Assembly (NCBI RefSeq): GCF_025145845.1
Contig: NZ_CP102253.1
Coordinates: forward strand, 2,108,001 to 2,172,000
Origin: Alistipes shahii WAL 8301
Lineage (GTDB): Bacteria; Bacteroidota; Bacteroidia; Bacteroidales; Rikenellaceae
Length of the DNA: 64,000 bases
Direction of reading: 5' to 3'
Made by a program: the position numbers and the translations under genes. This document shows, in pieces, positions 16,483 to 25,351 of the stretch; positions within the stretch are counted from its first letter, which is position 1, and each line of letters starts with the position of its first letter. The notes below the pieces were generated by a model, which saw only the letters and a program-made list of their open reading frames with translations, was not told where the DNA came from and made no database searches.

Positions 16483-16574
16483 AACAGCCTGATTCAGACT
16501 GCAAAAGTAATTTCAAATCGTTGCGCCTCAAAATCTGCTATAACAATTTGAATTTCAATAATTTCAAAGAACTC

Positions 16575-17055
16575 TTATGATTTTTTAGTGGACACTAATG
16601 AACCGTAGTAATAAACTCCTTGTGATGCACAATATCCAAACGAAGGAGCTTTTTCTATTTCATTTTTGCCCATGGAACATCGCTTGGCACAGGCAGGACG
16701 ACAGATTTCTATCGGTTTTGAATCTATACAGAAGTAGTCTTCACCACCATCAATAGCTGCTGCCATCTTTTCTCGAATGGCAGCACAAAGAGAAGCCGTG
16801 AACTTTCGTCTGCCATTGTATTACTGACGAGATATTAAATGAGGAATCTCAGATTTATATTCTCTCAGTTTAACGAATAAAAGGGATTCGCTGTCAATAC
16901 CAATGGATTCAGAAGCCATATTGAGAGCAACCACTTCCAAGTCGGAAAATCTGGGAACGACACCACATCGAGGTATATTCTTCGTTGATCAAGTTCCCTG
17001 CAAACTGCTTGCAGATGTCGCGAAATTTTGCGAATATTGCATATAGGTTGTGCAT
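16575..17055 (-). pseudogene. IS982-family transposase, frameshifted and truncated
   Basis: Reading the minus strand from 17055 gives MHNLYAIFAKFRDICKQFAG, then after a frameshift near 16975 CGVVPRFSDLEVVALNMASE, FVKLREYKSEIPHLISRQ, an in-frame stop at 16821-16823, YNGRRKFT, and DYFCIDSKPIEICRP with KAPSFGYCASQGVYYYG. These are consecutive IS982 blocks up to the first catalytic region; the rest of the DDE core is lost at 16575. At least one frameshift, one stop and a C-terminal deletion make it a pseudogene. From 17056 to 17700 no gene is supportable. Confidence 0.85.
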
Positions 17056-17403
17056 ATATGAATTAGCTATTAATTGATCGGAAACCATTAATGTGTTAAT
17101 AATTAGTATTATGCATAACTTTTTATGCATAAATCTTTTGTAATTTTAATTCCGCCAACGGGTTTATATAATTTTACTCAAAGAACTACGGAGAAACAAA
17201 CTTAACTATGTTTGAACCAAAACTTTTTATCAGATACCGGAGCAAATCACTCCGGAACTTGACATTGGTAAAGGCTGTCCCGAAATTTGCCCGGTCGGAA
17301 AATTTTTCGTATCTTGCAGTAGGTTATTTGAAATGCGGTATTTTCGTGCAATTAACTGAAAATAAACCGTTGCCTTTTCGTTACCTATTATCCTATACAA
17401 AAA

Positions 17404-17433
17404 TGTAACGACCCGATAAATCAAGTCGTTACA
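17404..17433. repeat. Inverted repeat TGTAACGAC / GTCGTTACA
   Basis: TGTAACGAC (17404-17412) and GTCGTTACA (17425-17433) form a 9-bp stem with a 12-nt loop in the non-coding stretch between the IS relics and the next gene. No clear T-run follows. Confidence 0.4.
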
Positions 17434-17518
17434 TCATTATAATCCCACACCTTGCAAGGTTCCCGTTTTTGTTTTCCGGCCTGTCGCCGGCTCTCTTTTG
17501 TTTATAGGCCGTGCGGAA

Positions 17519-17548
17519 AACGGGGATGTCCGTACGGACATCCCCGTT
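17519..17548. repeat. 30-bp perfect palindrome
   Basis: AACGGGGATGTCCGT (17519-17533) is followed immediately by its exact reverse complement (17534-17548). It lies alone in non-coding DNA, about 375 bp before the next gene. It may be a two-fold protein site or a hairpin terminator without a T-run. Confidence 0.6.
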
Positions 17549-17727
17549 GCATGTGTTGTGTCTCTTCATTCTTCTGTTTTTCGGCAATAATGTTTTGCGG
17601 AAATAAAATTTCTGCGAATGGCCTTTCATGGTTGTTATGTGATTTTGCCAAGTGTCGGCTTGATGGGTGTGATATTTTCGGGTAATTCTGCCATTTGGAT
17701 AAATATGTTTATTTATTTTATTCAAAA

Positions 17728-17760
17728 TTGAATAATTGATAAAAATAATTACTATGTTTG
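17728..17760 (+). promoter_or_regulatory. Promoter of the NAGPA-like lipoprotein gene
   Basis: TTG (17728-17730), 22 nt, TATGTTTG (17753-17760) fits the Bacteroidetes promoter form. It leaves a leader of about 155 nt before the ATG at 17924. Confidence 0.45.
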
Positions 17761-17923
17761 TGTGTCAAAGGTGTTGCATTTTTATTTCAAAATGAATAAA
17801 TGTTGTTTTGAGGACATCGAAAGATGTAGCGCCGTTGTCAATGAAAAAACTTATAGCAAAAGGGGACCTGAAACTACATACTATTAAAACATCAAACCTC
17901 CTGTAACCTAAAAACCTTTAATT

Positions 17924-19372
17924 ATGAAAAGACATTTTAGTCTGATGACTTTATTGCTCGGCCTCCTGGTAGGGGGAGGGCTCGCTTCGTGTTCGGATAA
18001 GGACGACGGTGAGGGCGATTCGAAAGAGATTGCCAATCCGATTGCGTCTGTCGTGGCGGTCGACGGCTCTAAAACAGCCAATGCCGTGATTTCCGATGCC
18101 GACAAAACCATCAAATTCGCATTCGAGGAGTTGTCCGACCTGACCAGTGTGTCGGTTACGATCAACATGACCAAGGGTGCGCTCCTGAAAACCCCGGGCA
18201 AAGCCACTTCGACGCTCAATCTATCGGCTCCTTATTCGGTCGTACTGCACAACGGCGTGAAAGAGGTGACCTATACGATGACGGCAACGCCCAAAGAGAT
18301 CCTCCAGCCGGTTGTTGGGGCCAAGGTCGGCGACACCGACGCGGTGGTCGAAGGTCAGCTCATCACGATCGGCTACAAACCCGAGATGGAGATCAACGCC
18401 ATGACGTTCGACTTCAGCCTGTTGAGCGGCGCCACCGTCAAGTCGCCCGCCGACAAGACGTTCAACCTCGAACTCGAGGACGGTAAATTGGTGGTTACCT
18501 ATCAGGGTGAAGACTACAACTATACCGTCAAGGTGAAAGATTATGTAGATCCGCTGCTGAGCAAGGGCTGGACGAACGTGACTTCGTCCTACGGCACGCT
18601 TCCCAACTACATCAAAGTTTACAAGAACGAAGACCTGCTCAACAATGCAGCCACCAAGAGCATCGGTTACATCGCAATCATGTCGCCGGGCAAATCGACG
18701 ATGGGAGCGCTCGGAGCCGGCAAGGATAACAAGAAATCGATTTATACCTTTGCTTCGGAGGAACCCTCCTGGAATGTCCTGCTGGTCGGTATCGAATCTA
18801 CGGCAGAGCCGCTGATCTTCCGCGGCGGACAATTCGTGCAGGAAGGCGCGCTTTATCCTTTCGGCACGCTGGGACAGGACAGCAAGGGTGTGTACAAGAT
18901 GGCCTGGTCGCAGAAATTCGACGACAAACTCTATGCGTTCCCCTACAAGCCGGGTTCGACCTATGTCGAGCGGAAAAAGGAGGAAGGAACGGTCTGGGAC
19001 GCGCAGAATGCAGCTTCCGGCCTGTTGATGATCTTATGGGACGGACAAATCCAGACTGCCGACGAGATGATCTGCAATACGGGAATCAACTGGGGTTATC
19101 CCACCGATGTCAACCGGTATGCGACCTCGTCGATAGGACTTACTCCTCACGGTAAGGTGATCGCATTCTGCGGACAGCAGATCAACGGAAGCGTGGGCCT
19201 TACGATTCCGGAAACGGCGCAGGTCATGAAGGATACGGGCTGCGCTTCGGCCATCGTATTCGAACGGTCCAGCTCGCCCGATATGCTCATCAACGGTCAG
19301 AAGACCGTGGATAACTCCAAAGGGTCTGTGGAGGCGTCGAAGAAAGTGCAGGGCGCTTTTGGATTCAAGTAG
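17924..19372 (+). CDS. Lipoprotein with Ig-like repeats and NAGPA phosphodiester-glycosidase-like domain
   Basis: 482-aa surface-type lipoprotein: signal peptide, lipobox LASC (about residues 20-23), then an acidic stretch. Residues about 35-125 and 125-205 are two Ig-like/DUF5018-type repeats. The C-terminal about 260 residues resemble NAGPA (phosphodiester glycosidase) domains: IYTFASEEPSWNVLLVGIES, SSIGLTPHGKVIAFCGQQI, VGLTIPETAQVMKDTGCASA, ending VDNSKGSVEASKKVQGAFGF. The usual catalytic-region DGGGS motif reads FERSSS, so activity may be altered. Family members cleave sugar phosphodiesters. It has its own promoter and terminator and begins the glycan locus. Confidence 0.7.
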   Translation: MKRHFSLMTLLLGLLVGGGLASCSDKDDGEGDSKEIANPIASVVAVDGSKTANAVISDADKTIKFAFEELSDLTSVSVTINMTKGALLKTPGKATSTLNLSAPYSVVLHNGVKEVTYTMTATPKEILQPVVGAKVGDTDAVVEGQLITIGYKPEMEINAMTFDFSLLSGATVKSPADKTFNLELEDGKLVVTYQGEDYNYTVKVKDYVDPLLSKGWTNVTSSYGTLPNYIKVYKNEDLLNNAATKSIGYIAIMSPGKSTMGALGAGKDNKKSIYTFASEEPSWNVLLVGIESTAEPLIFRGGQFVQEGALYPFGTLGQDSKGVYKMAWSQKFDDKLYAFPYKPGSTYVERKKEEGTVWDAQNAASGLLMILWDGQIQTADEMICNTGINWGYPTDVNRYATSSIGLTPHGKVIAFCGQQINGSVGLTIPETAQVMKDTGCASAIVFERSSSPDMLINGQKTVDNSKGSVEASKKVQGAFGFK

Positions 19373-19417
19373 CGGAGAAAACGGCGGCATATTCGCTGGC
19401 CGGTAAATTTTCTGTAC

Positions 19418-19449
19418 CCGGGACGGCTTTTCGGCTGTCCCGGTTTTTT
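19418..19449 (+). terminator. Rho-independent terminator
   Basis: CCGGGAC (19418-19424) pairs with GTCCCGG (19437-19443), with a further GGC/GCT inner stem, followed by six T. It ends the NAGPA-like gene. The rest of 19450-19639 is non-coding, with a short triple CACCTG repeat (19460-19477). Confidence 0.85.
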
Positions 19450-19639
19450 ATCGCGATCGCACCTGCACCTGCACCTGCGCAGGCGCGGAGCGGACCGGTA
19501 TCGCCGATCGGGACCGGCAAAATCGGCTGACGGAAGTCGGTATGCGCACCGGTTTTTCTTAGGATGACACGCCGAACTCCGGTTGCCGGTGCTAAACGTA
19601 TTTATTTTTGCTCGATCGTGAATTTTAAAGGCAAAAGGT

Positions 19640-19671
19640 TGCTTCATTGTAAATAAATTAATTATATTTGC
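19640..19671 (+). promoter_or_regulatory. Promoter of the DUF4434-MFS-epimerase-esterase operon
   Basis: TTG (19640-19642), 21 nt, TATATTTG (19664-19671) is a consensus Bacteroidetes promoter, about 58 bp before the ATG at 19729. It probably drives the genes through 27791. Confidence 0.65.
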
Positions 19672-19728
19672 ATTGTAGAGTGATAAAATTTACTTTATTT
19701 TGAGTGTGTGATAAAATTGGAACCCAAT

Positions 19729-20832
19729 ATGAAAACCTCGACCCGCAGGAATTTCCTGAAAAAAATTGCCATTACTGCCGCCTCAGCGGTTGCCGTACCT
19801 GGGCTGGTCAAGGCGTCTGAAAACCTCGGAACCGCAGAGGCCGAATCGGCGGAGGCGTTCCCGGGCCCGGGCGGTCTGATTGTCCCCAAAGGGAACGGAT
19901 TACAGATTTCGGGAACATTCCTGGATGAGATTTCCCACGATATTCCCCACCAGAACTGGGGCGAGAAGGAGTGGGACGCCGACTTCCGCTACATGAAAGC
20001 CGTCGGCATCGATACCGTGATCCTGATTCGCTCGGGATACCGCAAGTTCATCACCTATCCGTCGCCCCACCTGCTCGGGCAGGGATGCTATATGCCCTCG
20101 GTCGACCTGGTCGATATGTACCTGCGTCTGGCCCAGAAATATGGTATGAAATTCTATTTCGGCCTCTACGACTCGGGCCGGTACTGGGACACGGGCGACA
20201 TGTCGAGTGAAGTCGAGCATAATAAATACGTCATCGACGAGGTCTGGAGGATGTACGGTGAAAAGTATCGGAGTTTCGGCGGCTGGTATCTGAGCGGCGA
20301 GATCAGCCGCAGTACCAAAGGCGCTATCGGGGCGTTTCGTGCCATGGGCAATCAGTGCAAAGCGGTTTCCGGCGGACTGCCGACCTTCATTTCCCCGTGG
20401 ATCGACGGCAAGAAAGCCGTTATGGCGAGCGGCAGCCAACTGACCAAGGAACAGGCGGTGTCGGTCGAGCAGCACGAGAAGGAGTGGAGCGAGATTTTCG
20501 ACGGGATTCACGACGTGGTCGATGCCTGCGCCTTTCAGGACGGACACATCGACTACGACGAACTGGACGCTTTCTTCTCCGTCAACAAGAAGATGGCCGA
20601 TAAATACGGTATGCAGTGCTGGACCAACGCCGAGTCGTTCGACCGCGATATGCCGATCAAATTCCTGCCGATCAAATTCGACAAACTGCGCATGAAACTC
20701 GAAGCGGCCAAGCGCGCCGGGTACGACAAGGCGATCACCTTCGAGTTCTCGCACTTCATGAGTCCGCAGTCGGCCTATTTGCAGGCCGGACACCTCTATG
20801 ACCGTTACAAAGAGTACTTCAATATCAGGTAG
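19729..20832 (+). CDS. DUF4434-family protein with Tat-type signal
   Basis: 367 aa starting MKTSTRRNFLKKIAITAASA, a twin-arginine signal with the RRNFLKK motif and Ala-rich hydrophobic core. The mature part is DUF4434-like, a predicted TIM-barrel glycoside-hydrolase-like fold: LQISGTFLDEISHDIPHQNW, DADFRYMKAVGIDTVILIRS, GMKFYFGLYDSGRYWDTGD, FGGWYLSGEI, and a late TNAESFDRD/AITFEFSHFMSP. The acidic residues in YLSGEI and FEFSHF are candidate catalytic sites. It leads an operon with a sugar transporter 7 bp downstream and an epimerase, so a periplasmic role in sugar release is likely; the exact reaction is unknown. Confidence 0.8.
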   Translation: MKTSTRRNFLKKIAITAASAVAVPGLVKASENLGTAEAESAEAFPGPGGLIVPKGNGLQISGTFLDEISHDIPHQNWGEKEWDADFRYMKAVGIDTVILIRSGYRKFITYPSPHLLGQGCYMPSVDLVDMYLRLAQKYGMKFYFGLYDSGRYWDTGDMSSEVEHNKYVIDEVWRMYGEKYRSFGGWYLSGEISRSTKGAIGAFRAMGNQCKAVSGGLPTFISPWIDGKKAVMASGSQLTKEQAVSVEQHEKEWSEIFDGIHDVVDACAFQDGHIDYDELDAFFSVNKKMADKYGMQCWTNAESFDRDMPIKFLPIKFDKLRMKLEAAKRAGYDKAITFEFSHFMSPQSAYLQAGHLYDRYKEYFNIR

Positions 20833-20839
20833 CCTTACT

Positions 20840-22234
20840 ATGAAATCACAGACAAACACAGGCTACGTTGCGTTCCTCTCGGTCGTAGCCGCTATCGGCG
20901 GAATCCTGTTCGGATACGATACCGCAGTCATTTCGGGAACCGTGACCGGGGTTTCGGCCCAATTCGGACTCGACGCCATGCAGCAGGGATGGTTCGTCGG
21001 CTGTGCGCTCGTCGGTTCGATCGGCGGCGTTGCGGTGGCCGGCATCCTCAGCGACCGTTTCGGCCGCAGGATGACGATGCTTATCTCGGCCGTATTCTTT
21101 ACCGTATCGGGCATCGGCTGCGCCCTGAGTCCCGATTTCACGCAGTTGGTCATTTACCGCATCATCGGCGGGGTGGGTATCGGCGTCGTGTCGATCGTCT
21201 CGCCGATGTACATCTCGGAGGTCGCCGTAGCGCGCTGGCGCGGTACGCTCGTGTCGCTCTACCAATTGGCCATCACGATCGGATTCCTGGGAGCCTATCT
21301 GGTCAATTTCCTGATCCTCCGATCGGCCGAAACGGCCGTCTATTCATCCGCCCTGATGCAGAAAATCCTGGTAACGGAGATGTGGCGCGGCATGTTGGGA
21401 AGCGAAACGCTTCCGGCGCTTCTCTTCTTCATCGTCATCTTCTTTATCCCTGAAAGTCCGCGCTGGCTCGTGCTGCGCAACTGCGACGCACGGGCCCATA
21501 CCGTTTTGGAGCGTATCTACCGCTCTTCGGAAGTCGCCTCGGCGGAGATCGCGGCCGTGCGCGCCGCTGGATCGCAGCAGACAAAGTCGGAATGGCGTAT
21601 GCTGTTCGCTCCGGGTATCCGCAAGGCGGTTCTGATCGGCGTGTTTATTGCTGTGCTGGGGCAGTTCATGGGGGTCAATGCGGTGCTCTACTATGGTCCG
21701 ACGATTTTTGAGAACGCCGGCCTTTCGAGCGGGGACTCGCTTTTTTCGCAGATACTCGTGGGGATGGTCAATATGCTGACTACGGTTCTGGCACTGGTGA
21801 TTATCGACCGTGTGGGGCGCAAAAGTTTGGTATACTGGGGCGTGTCGGGCATGATCCTGTCGCTGGTCTGCATCGGGCTCTACTTCTTGTGGGGAGCGGC
21901 ATGGGGTGTGTCCAGTACGTTCCTGCTGATCTTCTTCCTGGCCTACATCTTCTGCTGCGCGGTGTCGATCTGCGCCGTAATCTGGGTGCTGCTTTCGGAG
22001 ATGTATCCCACCCGCATCCGCGGGCTGGCGATGTCGATCGCCGGACTCGCCCTGTGGATCGGCACTTACCTGATCGGCCAGTTGACGCCGTGGATGCTCG
22101 AAAACCTCACCCCCGCAGGTACGTTCTTCCTCTTCGCCGCCATGTGCGTTCCTTATATCCTGATTATCTGGAAGGCCGTTCCCGAAACCACGGGGCGCTC
22201 GCTCGAAGAGATCGAAAAGTACTGGCAGAAATAG
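20840..22234 (+). CDS. Sugar porter family MFS transporter
   Basis: 464-aa inner-membrane symporter with about 12 hydrophobic segments. Sugar porter signatures are all present: FGYDTAVISGT in TM1, DRFGRRMTM after TM2, RIIGGVGIGVVSIVSPMYIS in TM4, PESPRWLV before the central loop, GQFMGVNAVLYYGPTIF in TM7, DRVGRKSLVYWGV and PETTGRSLEEIEKYW at the end. XylE-like proteins couple monosaccharide uptake to protons. The start at 20840 is 7 bp after the DUF4434 stop. The neighbouring RenBP-type epimerase suggests the cargo is a HexNAc such as ManNAc (inference). Confidence 0.9.
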   Translation: MKSQTNTGYVAFLSVVAAIGGILFGYDTAVISGTVTGVSAQFGLDAMQQGWFVGCALVGSIGGVAVAGILSDRFGRRMTMLISAVFFTVSGIGCALSPDFTQLVIYRIIGGVGIGVVSIVSPMYISEVAVARWRGTLVSLYQLAITIGFLGAYLVNFLILRSAETAVYSSALMQKILVTEMWRGMLGSETLPALLFFIVIFFIPESPRWLVLRNCDARAHTVLERIYRSSEVASAEIAAVRAAGSQQTKSEWRMLFAPGIRKAVLIGVFIAVLGQFMGVNAVLYYGPTIFENAGLSSGDSLFSQILVGMVNMLTTVLALVIIDRVGRKSLVYWGVSGMILSLVCIGLYFLWGAAWGVSSTFLLIFFLAYIFCCAVSICAVIWVLLSEMYPTRIRGLAMSIAGLALWIGTYLIGQLTPWMLENLTPAGTFFLFAAMCVPYILIIWKAVPETTGRSLEEIEKYWQK

Positions 22235-22289
22235 TTTACCAATGTTTTCATCGCGGTTTTAACAACCTCGAAATTAACCGAATAGTAAT

Positions 22290-23459
22290 ATGATGAATTT
22301 TCAAGAATTAGCCGATCAATATAAGTCGGAGTTGCTGGACAGTGTGTTGCCCTTTTGGCTCGAGCACTCGCAGGATGAACAGTACGGCGGTTATTTCACC
22401 TGCCTCGATCGTGACGGAAGCGTCTACGACACGGATAAATTCATCTGGCTGCAGGGCCGTGAGGTGTGGATGTTCTCGATGCTTTACAACCAGGTGGAAC
22501 AACGCAAGGAGTGGCTGGACTGTGCGGTTCAGGGCGGCGAGTTTCTCCGGAAATACGGGCATGACGGCGATTACAACTGGTACTTCTCGCTCACGCGCGA
22601 CGGACAGCCGATCGTCGATCCCTACAACATCTTCTCCTATACCTTCGCCACGATGGCTTTTGCGCAGTTGGCCAAAGCGTCCGGCAACGAAGAGTACGCC
22701 CTGATTGCCAGGAAGACCTTCGACCGGGTGCTTGAAAAACGCTCGAATCCCAAGGGTAAATGGAGCAAGGGCCACCCCGGCACGCGTCCGATGAAGGACT
22801 TTGCGCTGCCGATGATCCTGTGCAACCTCTCGCTCGAAATCGAGCACCTGATCGATCCGAAGCTCATCGACCAGATTGTCGAAACCTGTCTGCACGAGGT
22901 GCTGGACGTGTTTTATCAACCCGACCTGGGGCTGATCGTCGAGAATGTCTCGGCGGCGGACAATTCGCTGGTGGACTCGTTCGAGGGGCGTTCGATCAAT
23001 CCCGGACACTCGCTCGAAGCCATGTGGTTCATTATGGACCTGGGTAAGCGGCTCAACCGTCCCGAACTGATCGACAAAGCCGTGAAGATCGCGTTGTCGA
23101 CCATCGAATACGGCTGGGACAAGGAGTACGGCGGCATCTTCTACTTCATGGACCGGCTGGGCCATCCCCAGCAGCAGCTCGAATGGGACCAGAAACTGTG
23201 GTGGGTGCATATCGAGTCGGCGATCACGATGATCAAAGGCTACCGGATGACGGGCAACGAAGCGTGCCTGGCCTGGTTCGGGAAACTGCACGAATATATG
23301 TGGACGCACTTCAAAGATTCCGAATACCCCGAATGGTTCGGCTACCTGAACCGCCGCGGCGAGGTGCTGCTTCCGCTCAAGGGCGGCAAATGGAAGGGAT
23401 GCTTCCACGTCCCGCGCGGCATGTACCAGATATGGCAAATTCTGGAACAGTGCGAGTAG
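22290..23459 (+). CDS. AGE/RenBP-family N-acylglucosamine 2-epimerase
   Basis: 389-aa cytosolic alpha/alpha-barrel enzyme, the family's usual length. Signatures match the renin-binding-protein branch: QGREVWMFSMLYN, a central NPGHSLEAMWFIMDLG (catalytic His region), YGGIFYFMDRLGHP, LEWDQKLWWVHIESAI, and a closing KGGKWKGCFHVPRGMY. RenBP/NanE-type enzymes interconvert ManNAc and GlcNAc; other AGE members act on mannose or cellobiose. The KGG-x-KGCFHVPR block favours the HexNAc branch. It sits directly after a sugar porter, as NanE and NanT do in Bacteroides sialic acid operons, but no neuraminate lyase is present. Confidence 0.85.
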   Translation: MMNFQELADQYKSELLDSVLPFWLEHSQDEQYGGYFTCLDRDGSVYDTDKFIWLQGREVWMFSMLYNQVEQRKEWLDCAVQGGEFLRKYGHDGDYNWYFSLTRDGQPIVDPYNIFSYTFATMAFAQLAKASGNEEYALIARKTFDRVLEKRSNPKGKWSKGHPGTRPMKDFALPMILCNLSLEIEHLIDPKLIDQIVETCLHEVLDVFYQPDLGLIVENVSAADNSLVDSFEGRSINPGHSLEAMWFIMDLGKRLNRPELIDKAVKIALSTIEYGWDKEYGGIFYFMDRLGHPQQQLEWDQKLWWVHIESAITMIKGYRMTGNEACLAWFGKLHEYMWTHFKDSEYPEWFGYLNRRGEVLLPLKGGKWKGCFHVPRGMYQIWQILEQCE

Positions 23460-23484
23460 GCGGGCCTGTATACAAATTCAATTC

Positions 23485-23512
23485 ACTCGCGGCCCGAACC
23501 TGAGCCGCGAGT
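23485..23512. repeat. Intercistronic hairpin
   Basis: ACTCGCGGC (23485-23493) and GCCGCGAGT (23504-23512) form a 9-bp stem followed by TTCATTC, between the epimerase and the FAD oxidoreductase gene. It may act as a weak terminator or RNA-stability element. Confidence 0.5.
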
Positions 23513-23534
23513 TTCATTCGTAAAAGTCAAAAGC

Positions 23535-25340
23535 ATGAAACGTACAGGATTCCTTCTCGCGGCCGTATTGGTCGTAACCGTCGCTTTCGCACTGTCGGCA
23601 GCCGCCAAAACCACCCGTCGGGTGGTCGATGTCCTGATTATCGGCGGTACGACATCCGGCACGACAGCGGCCGTTGCCGCGGCGCGGCAGGGGGTGACGA
23701 CGCTCGTCGTCGAATCCACGCCGATGCTCGGCGGAATGTTTACGGCGCAGGGCGTTCCGGCCGTCGACGGCAATGCCAATCTGCCTTCGGGCTTGTGGAA
23801 TGAATTCCGCGAGGCGCTCCGGGCCCATTACGGAGGAGCCCCGGCTCTGGCTACCGGATGGGTGAGCAATACGCTCTTCGAACCCCATGTCGCCGACAGT
23901 ATTTTCAAAGCCATGGCTGCGGCCGAACCGGCGTTGTCGGTCGAGTATGGATTCCGCCCCGTGAAGGTATTCAGGCGCGGCCGTAAAGTCTCCGGGGCGC
24001 GGTTCGTCGACAAAGCCGGCAACAGGCTGGAGGTTTCGGCCGAAGTCACCGTCGACGCCACCGACCTGGGCGACGCGCTTCCCCTGAGCGGTACGCCTTA
24101 CCGGTTGGGAATGGATTCGCGCAGCCTGACGGGCGAGTCGCTGGCCCCGGAGAAGGCCCGCAATATCGTACAGGACCTGACGGTCACTGCGATTCTCAAG
24201 GACTACGGCCCCGGGACCGACAGGACGATCCCGCGCCCCGAGGGCTACGATCCCGCGGAGTTCTCCGGTTGTAATGCGACGGCTGTCGGCGATCCGATTC
24301 CGCCCGAAATGGTGATTACCTACGGTCGCCTGCCCAACGGCAAGTACATGATCAACTGGCCGACCAAGGGCAACGACATCTACCTCAATGTCGTCGAACT
24401 GCCGTATGAACGGCGCGAAGCCGCGTTGCGTCCGGCGCGTGAAAAGACGCTGCGTTTCATTTATTACATCCAGACCGAACTGGGATACCGCAACCTGGGT
24501 ATCGCCGACGACGAATTCGACACTCCCGACGGACTGGCCTATCTGCCTTACCATCGCGAGGGACGCCGGGCGGAAGGGGTCGTCATGCTGACTTTCGACG
24601 ACGTGATGGCACGTTACGACCGGCCTGCGCCGCTTTACCGGACGGGTATTTCGGTAGGCGACTACCCGGTGGACCATCACCACAAATGCCGTCCCGACGT
24701 TCCCGGCATCGCATTCCTGCCCGTGCCGTCGTTTTGTGTTCCGGCGGGAGTGATGATTCCGGCCCGAACCGACAATCTTATCGTTTCGGACAAAGCGATC
24801 TCGGTCTCGAACCTGATCAACGGGTCGACGCGCGTGCAGCCCGTCGTCATGCTTACCGGACAGGCCGCGGGGACGCTGGCGGCCCTTGCGGTCAAGGCCG
24901 GCTGTACGCCCCGCGAAGTCCCCGTACGGCGGCTTCAGGCTGCCTTGCTGGCCCAGAAAGCTTATCTTCAGCCGCTCTATGACGTGAAGCCCGACGATCC
25001 GGATTTCGGGTTGTTGCAGCGTATCGCTTCCACGGGCATCCTGCGCATGACGGGCGAACCCTACCAGTGGGCGAATCGTTCGTGGTTTTACCCCGAGCGG
25101 ACGGTATCGGTCGGGGAATTTACGCTGGGGTTGCACGACTATGCCCCGCAGATCGCGGTCGAGGACGACCCGGCGCCCCTCACGGCGGCTTCAGCGGCTG
25201 ACCTGCTCCGCAGGGCCGGCGGACGGATTGCCCCGAGCGCCGATACGACGCCACTGACCCGGCGCGAAGCGGCCCGCATGGTCGACGAGGCGCTGCATCC
25301 GTTCGAGCGGGACATCGATTTTGAAGGAAATCTCAAATAA
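23535..25340 (+). CDS. Exported FAD-dependent oxidoreductase
   Basis: 601 aa with a signal peptide (MKRTGFLLAAVLVVTVAFAL, cut near AAA). The mature N-terminus carries an FAD-binding Rossmann motif VLIIGGTTSGTTAAVAAARQ followed by LVVESTPMLGGMFTAQG, the PF12831-type FAD oxidoreductase arrangement. Further blocks are VTVDATDLGDALPLSG, YLPYHREGRRAEGVVMLTFDD and IVSDKAISVSNLINGSTRVQ PVVMLTGQAAG near the FAD-closing region. Related exported enzymes occur often in Bacteroidetes glycan loci beside esterases, but substrates are not established. It is 11 bp from the following SGNH esterase and shares its transcript. Confidence 0.82.
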   Translation: MKRTGFLLAAVLVVTVAFALSAAAKTTRRVVDVLIIGGTTSGTTAAVAAARQGVTTLVVESTPMLGGMFTAQGVPAVDGNANLPSGLWNEFREALRAHYGGAPALATGWVSNTLFEPHVADSIFKAMAAAEPALSVEYGFRPVKVFRRGRKVSGARFVDKAGNRLEVSAEVTVDATDLGDALPLSGTPYRLGMDSRSLTGESLAPEKARNIVQDLTVTAILKDYGPGTDRTIPRPEGYDPAEFSGCNATAVGDPIPPEMVITYGRLPNGKYMINWPTKGNDIYLNVVELPYERREAALRPAREKTLRFIYYIQTELGYRNLGIADDEFDTPDGLAYLPYHREGRRAEGVVMLTFDDVMARYDRPAPLYRTGISVGDYPVDHHHKCRPDVPGIAFLPVPSFCVPAGVMIPARTDNLIVSDKAISVSNLINGSTRVQPVVMLTGQAAGTLAALAVKAGCTPREVPVRRLQAALLAQKAYLQPLYDVKPDDPDFGLLQRIASTGILRMTGEPYQWANRSWFYPERTVSVGEFTLGLHDYAPQIAVEDDPAPLTAASAADLLRRAGGRIAPSADTTPLTRREAARMVDEALHPFERDIDFEGNLK

Positions 25341-25351
25341 ACCATCCGATC

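Noticed and set aside
19460..19477. Three CACCTG tandem copies
   Set aside because: Too short to call a tandem repeat locus; likely chance in GC-rich spacer.
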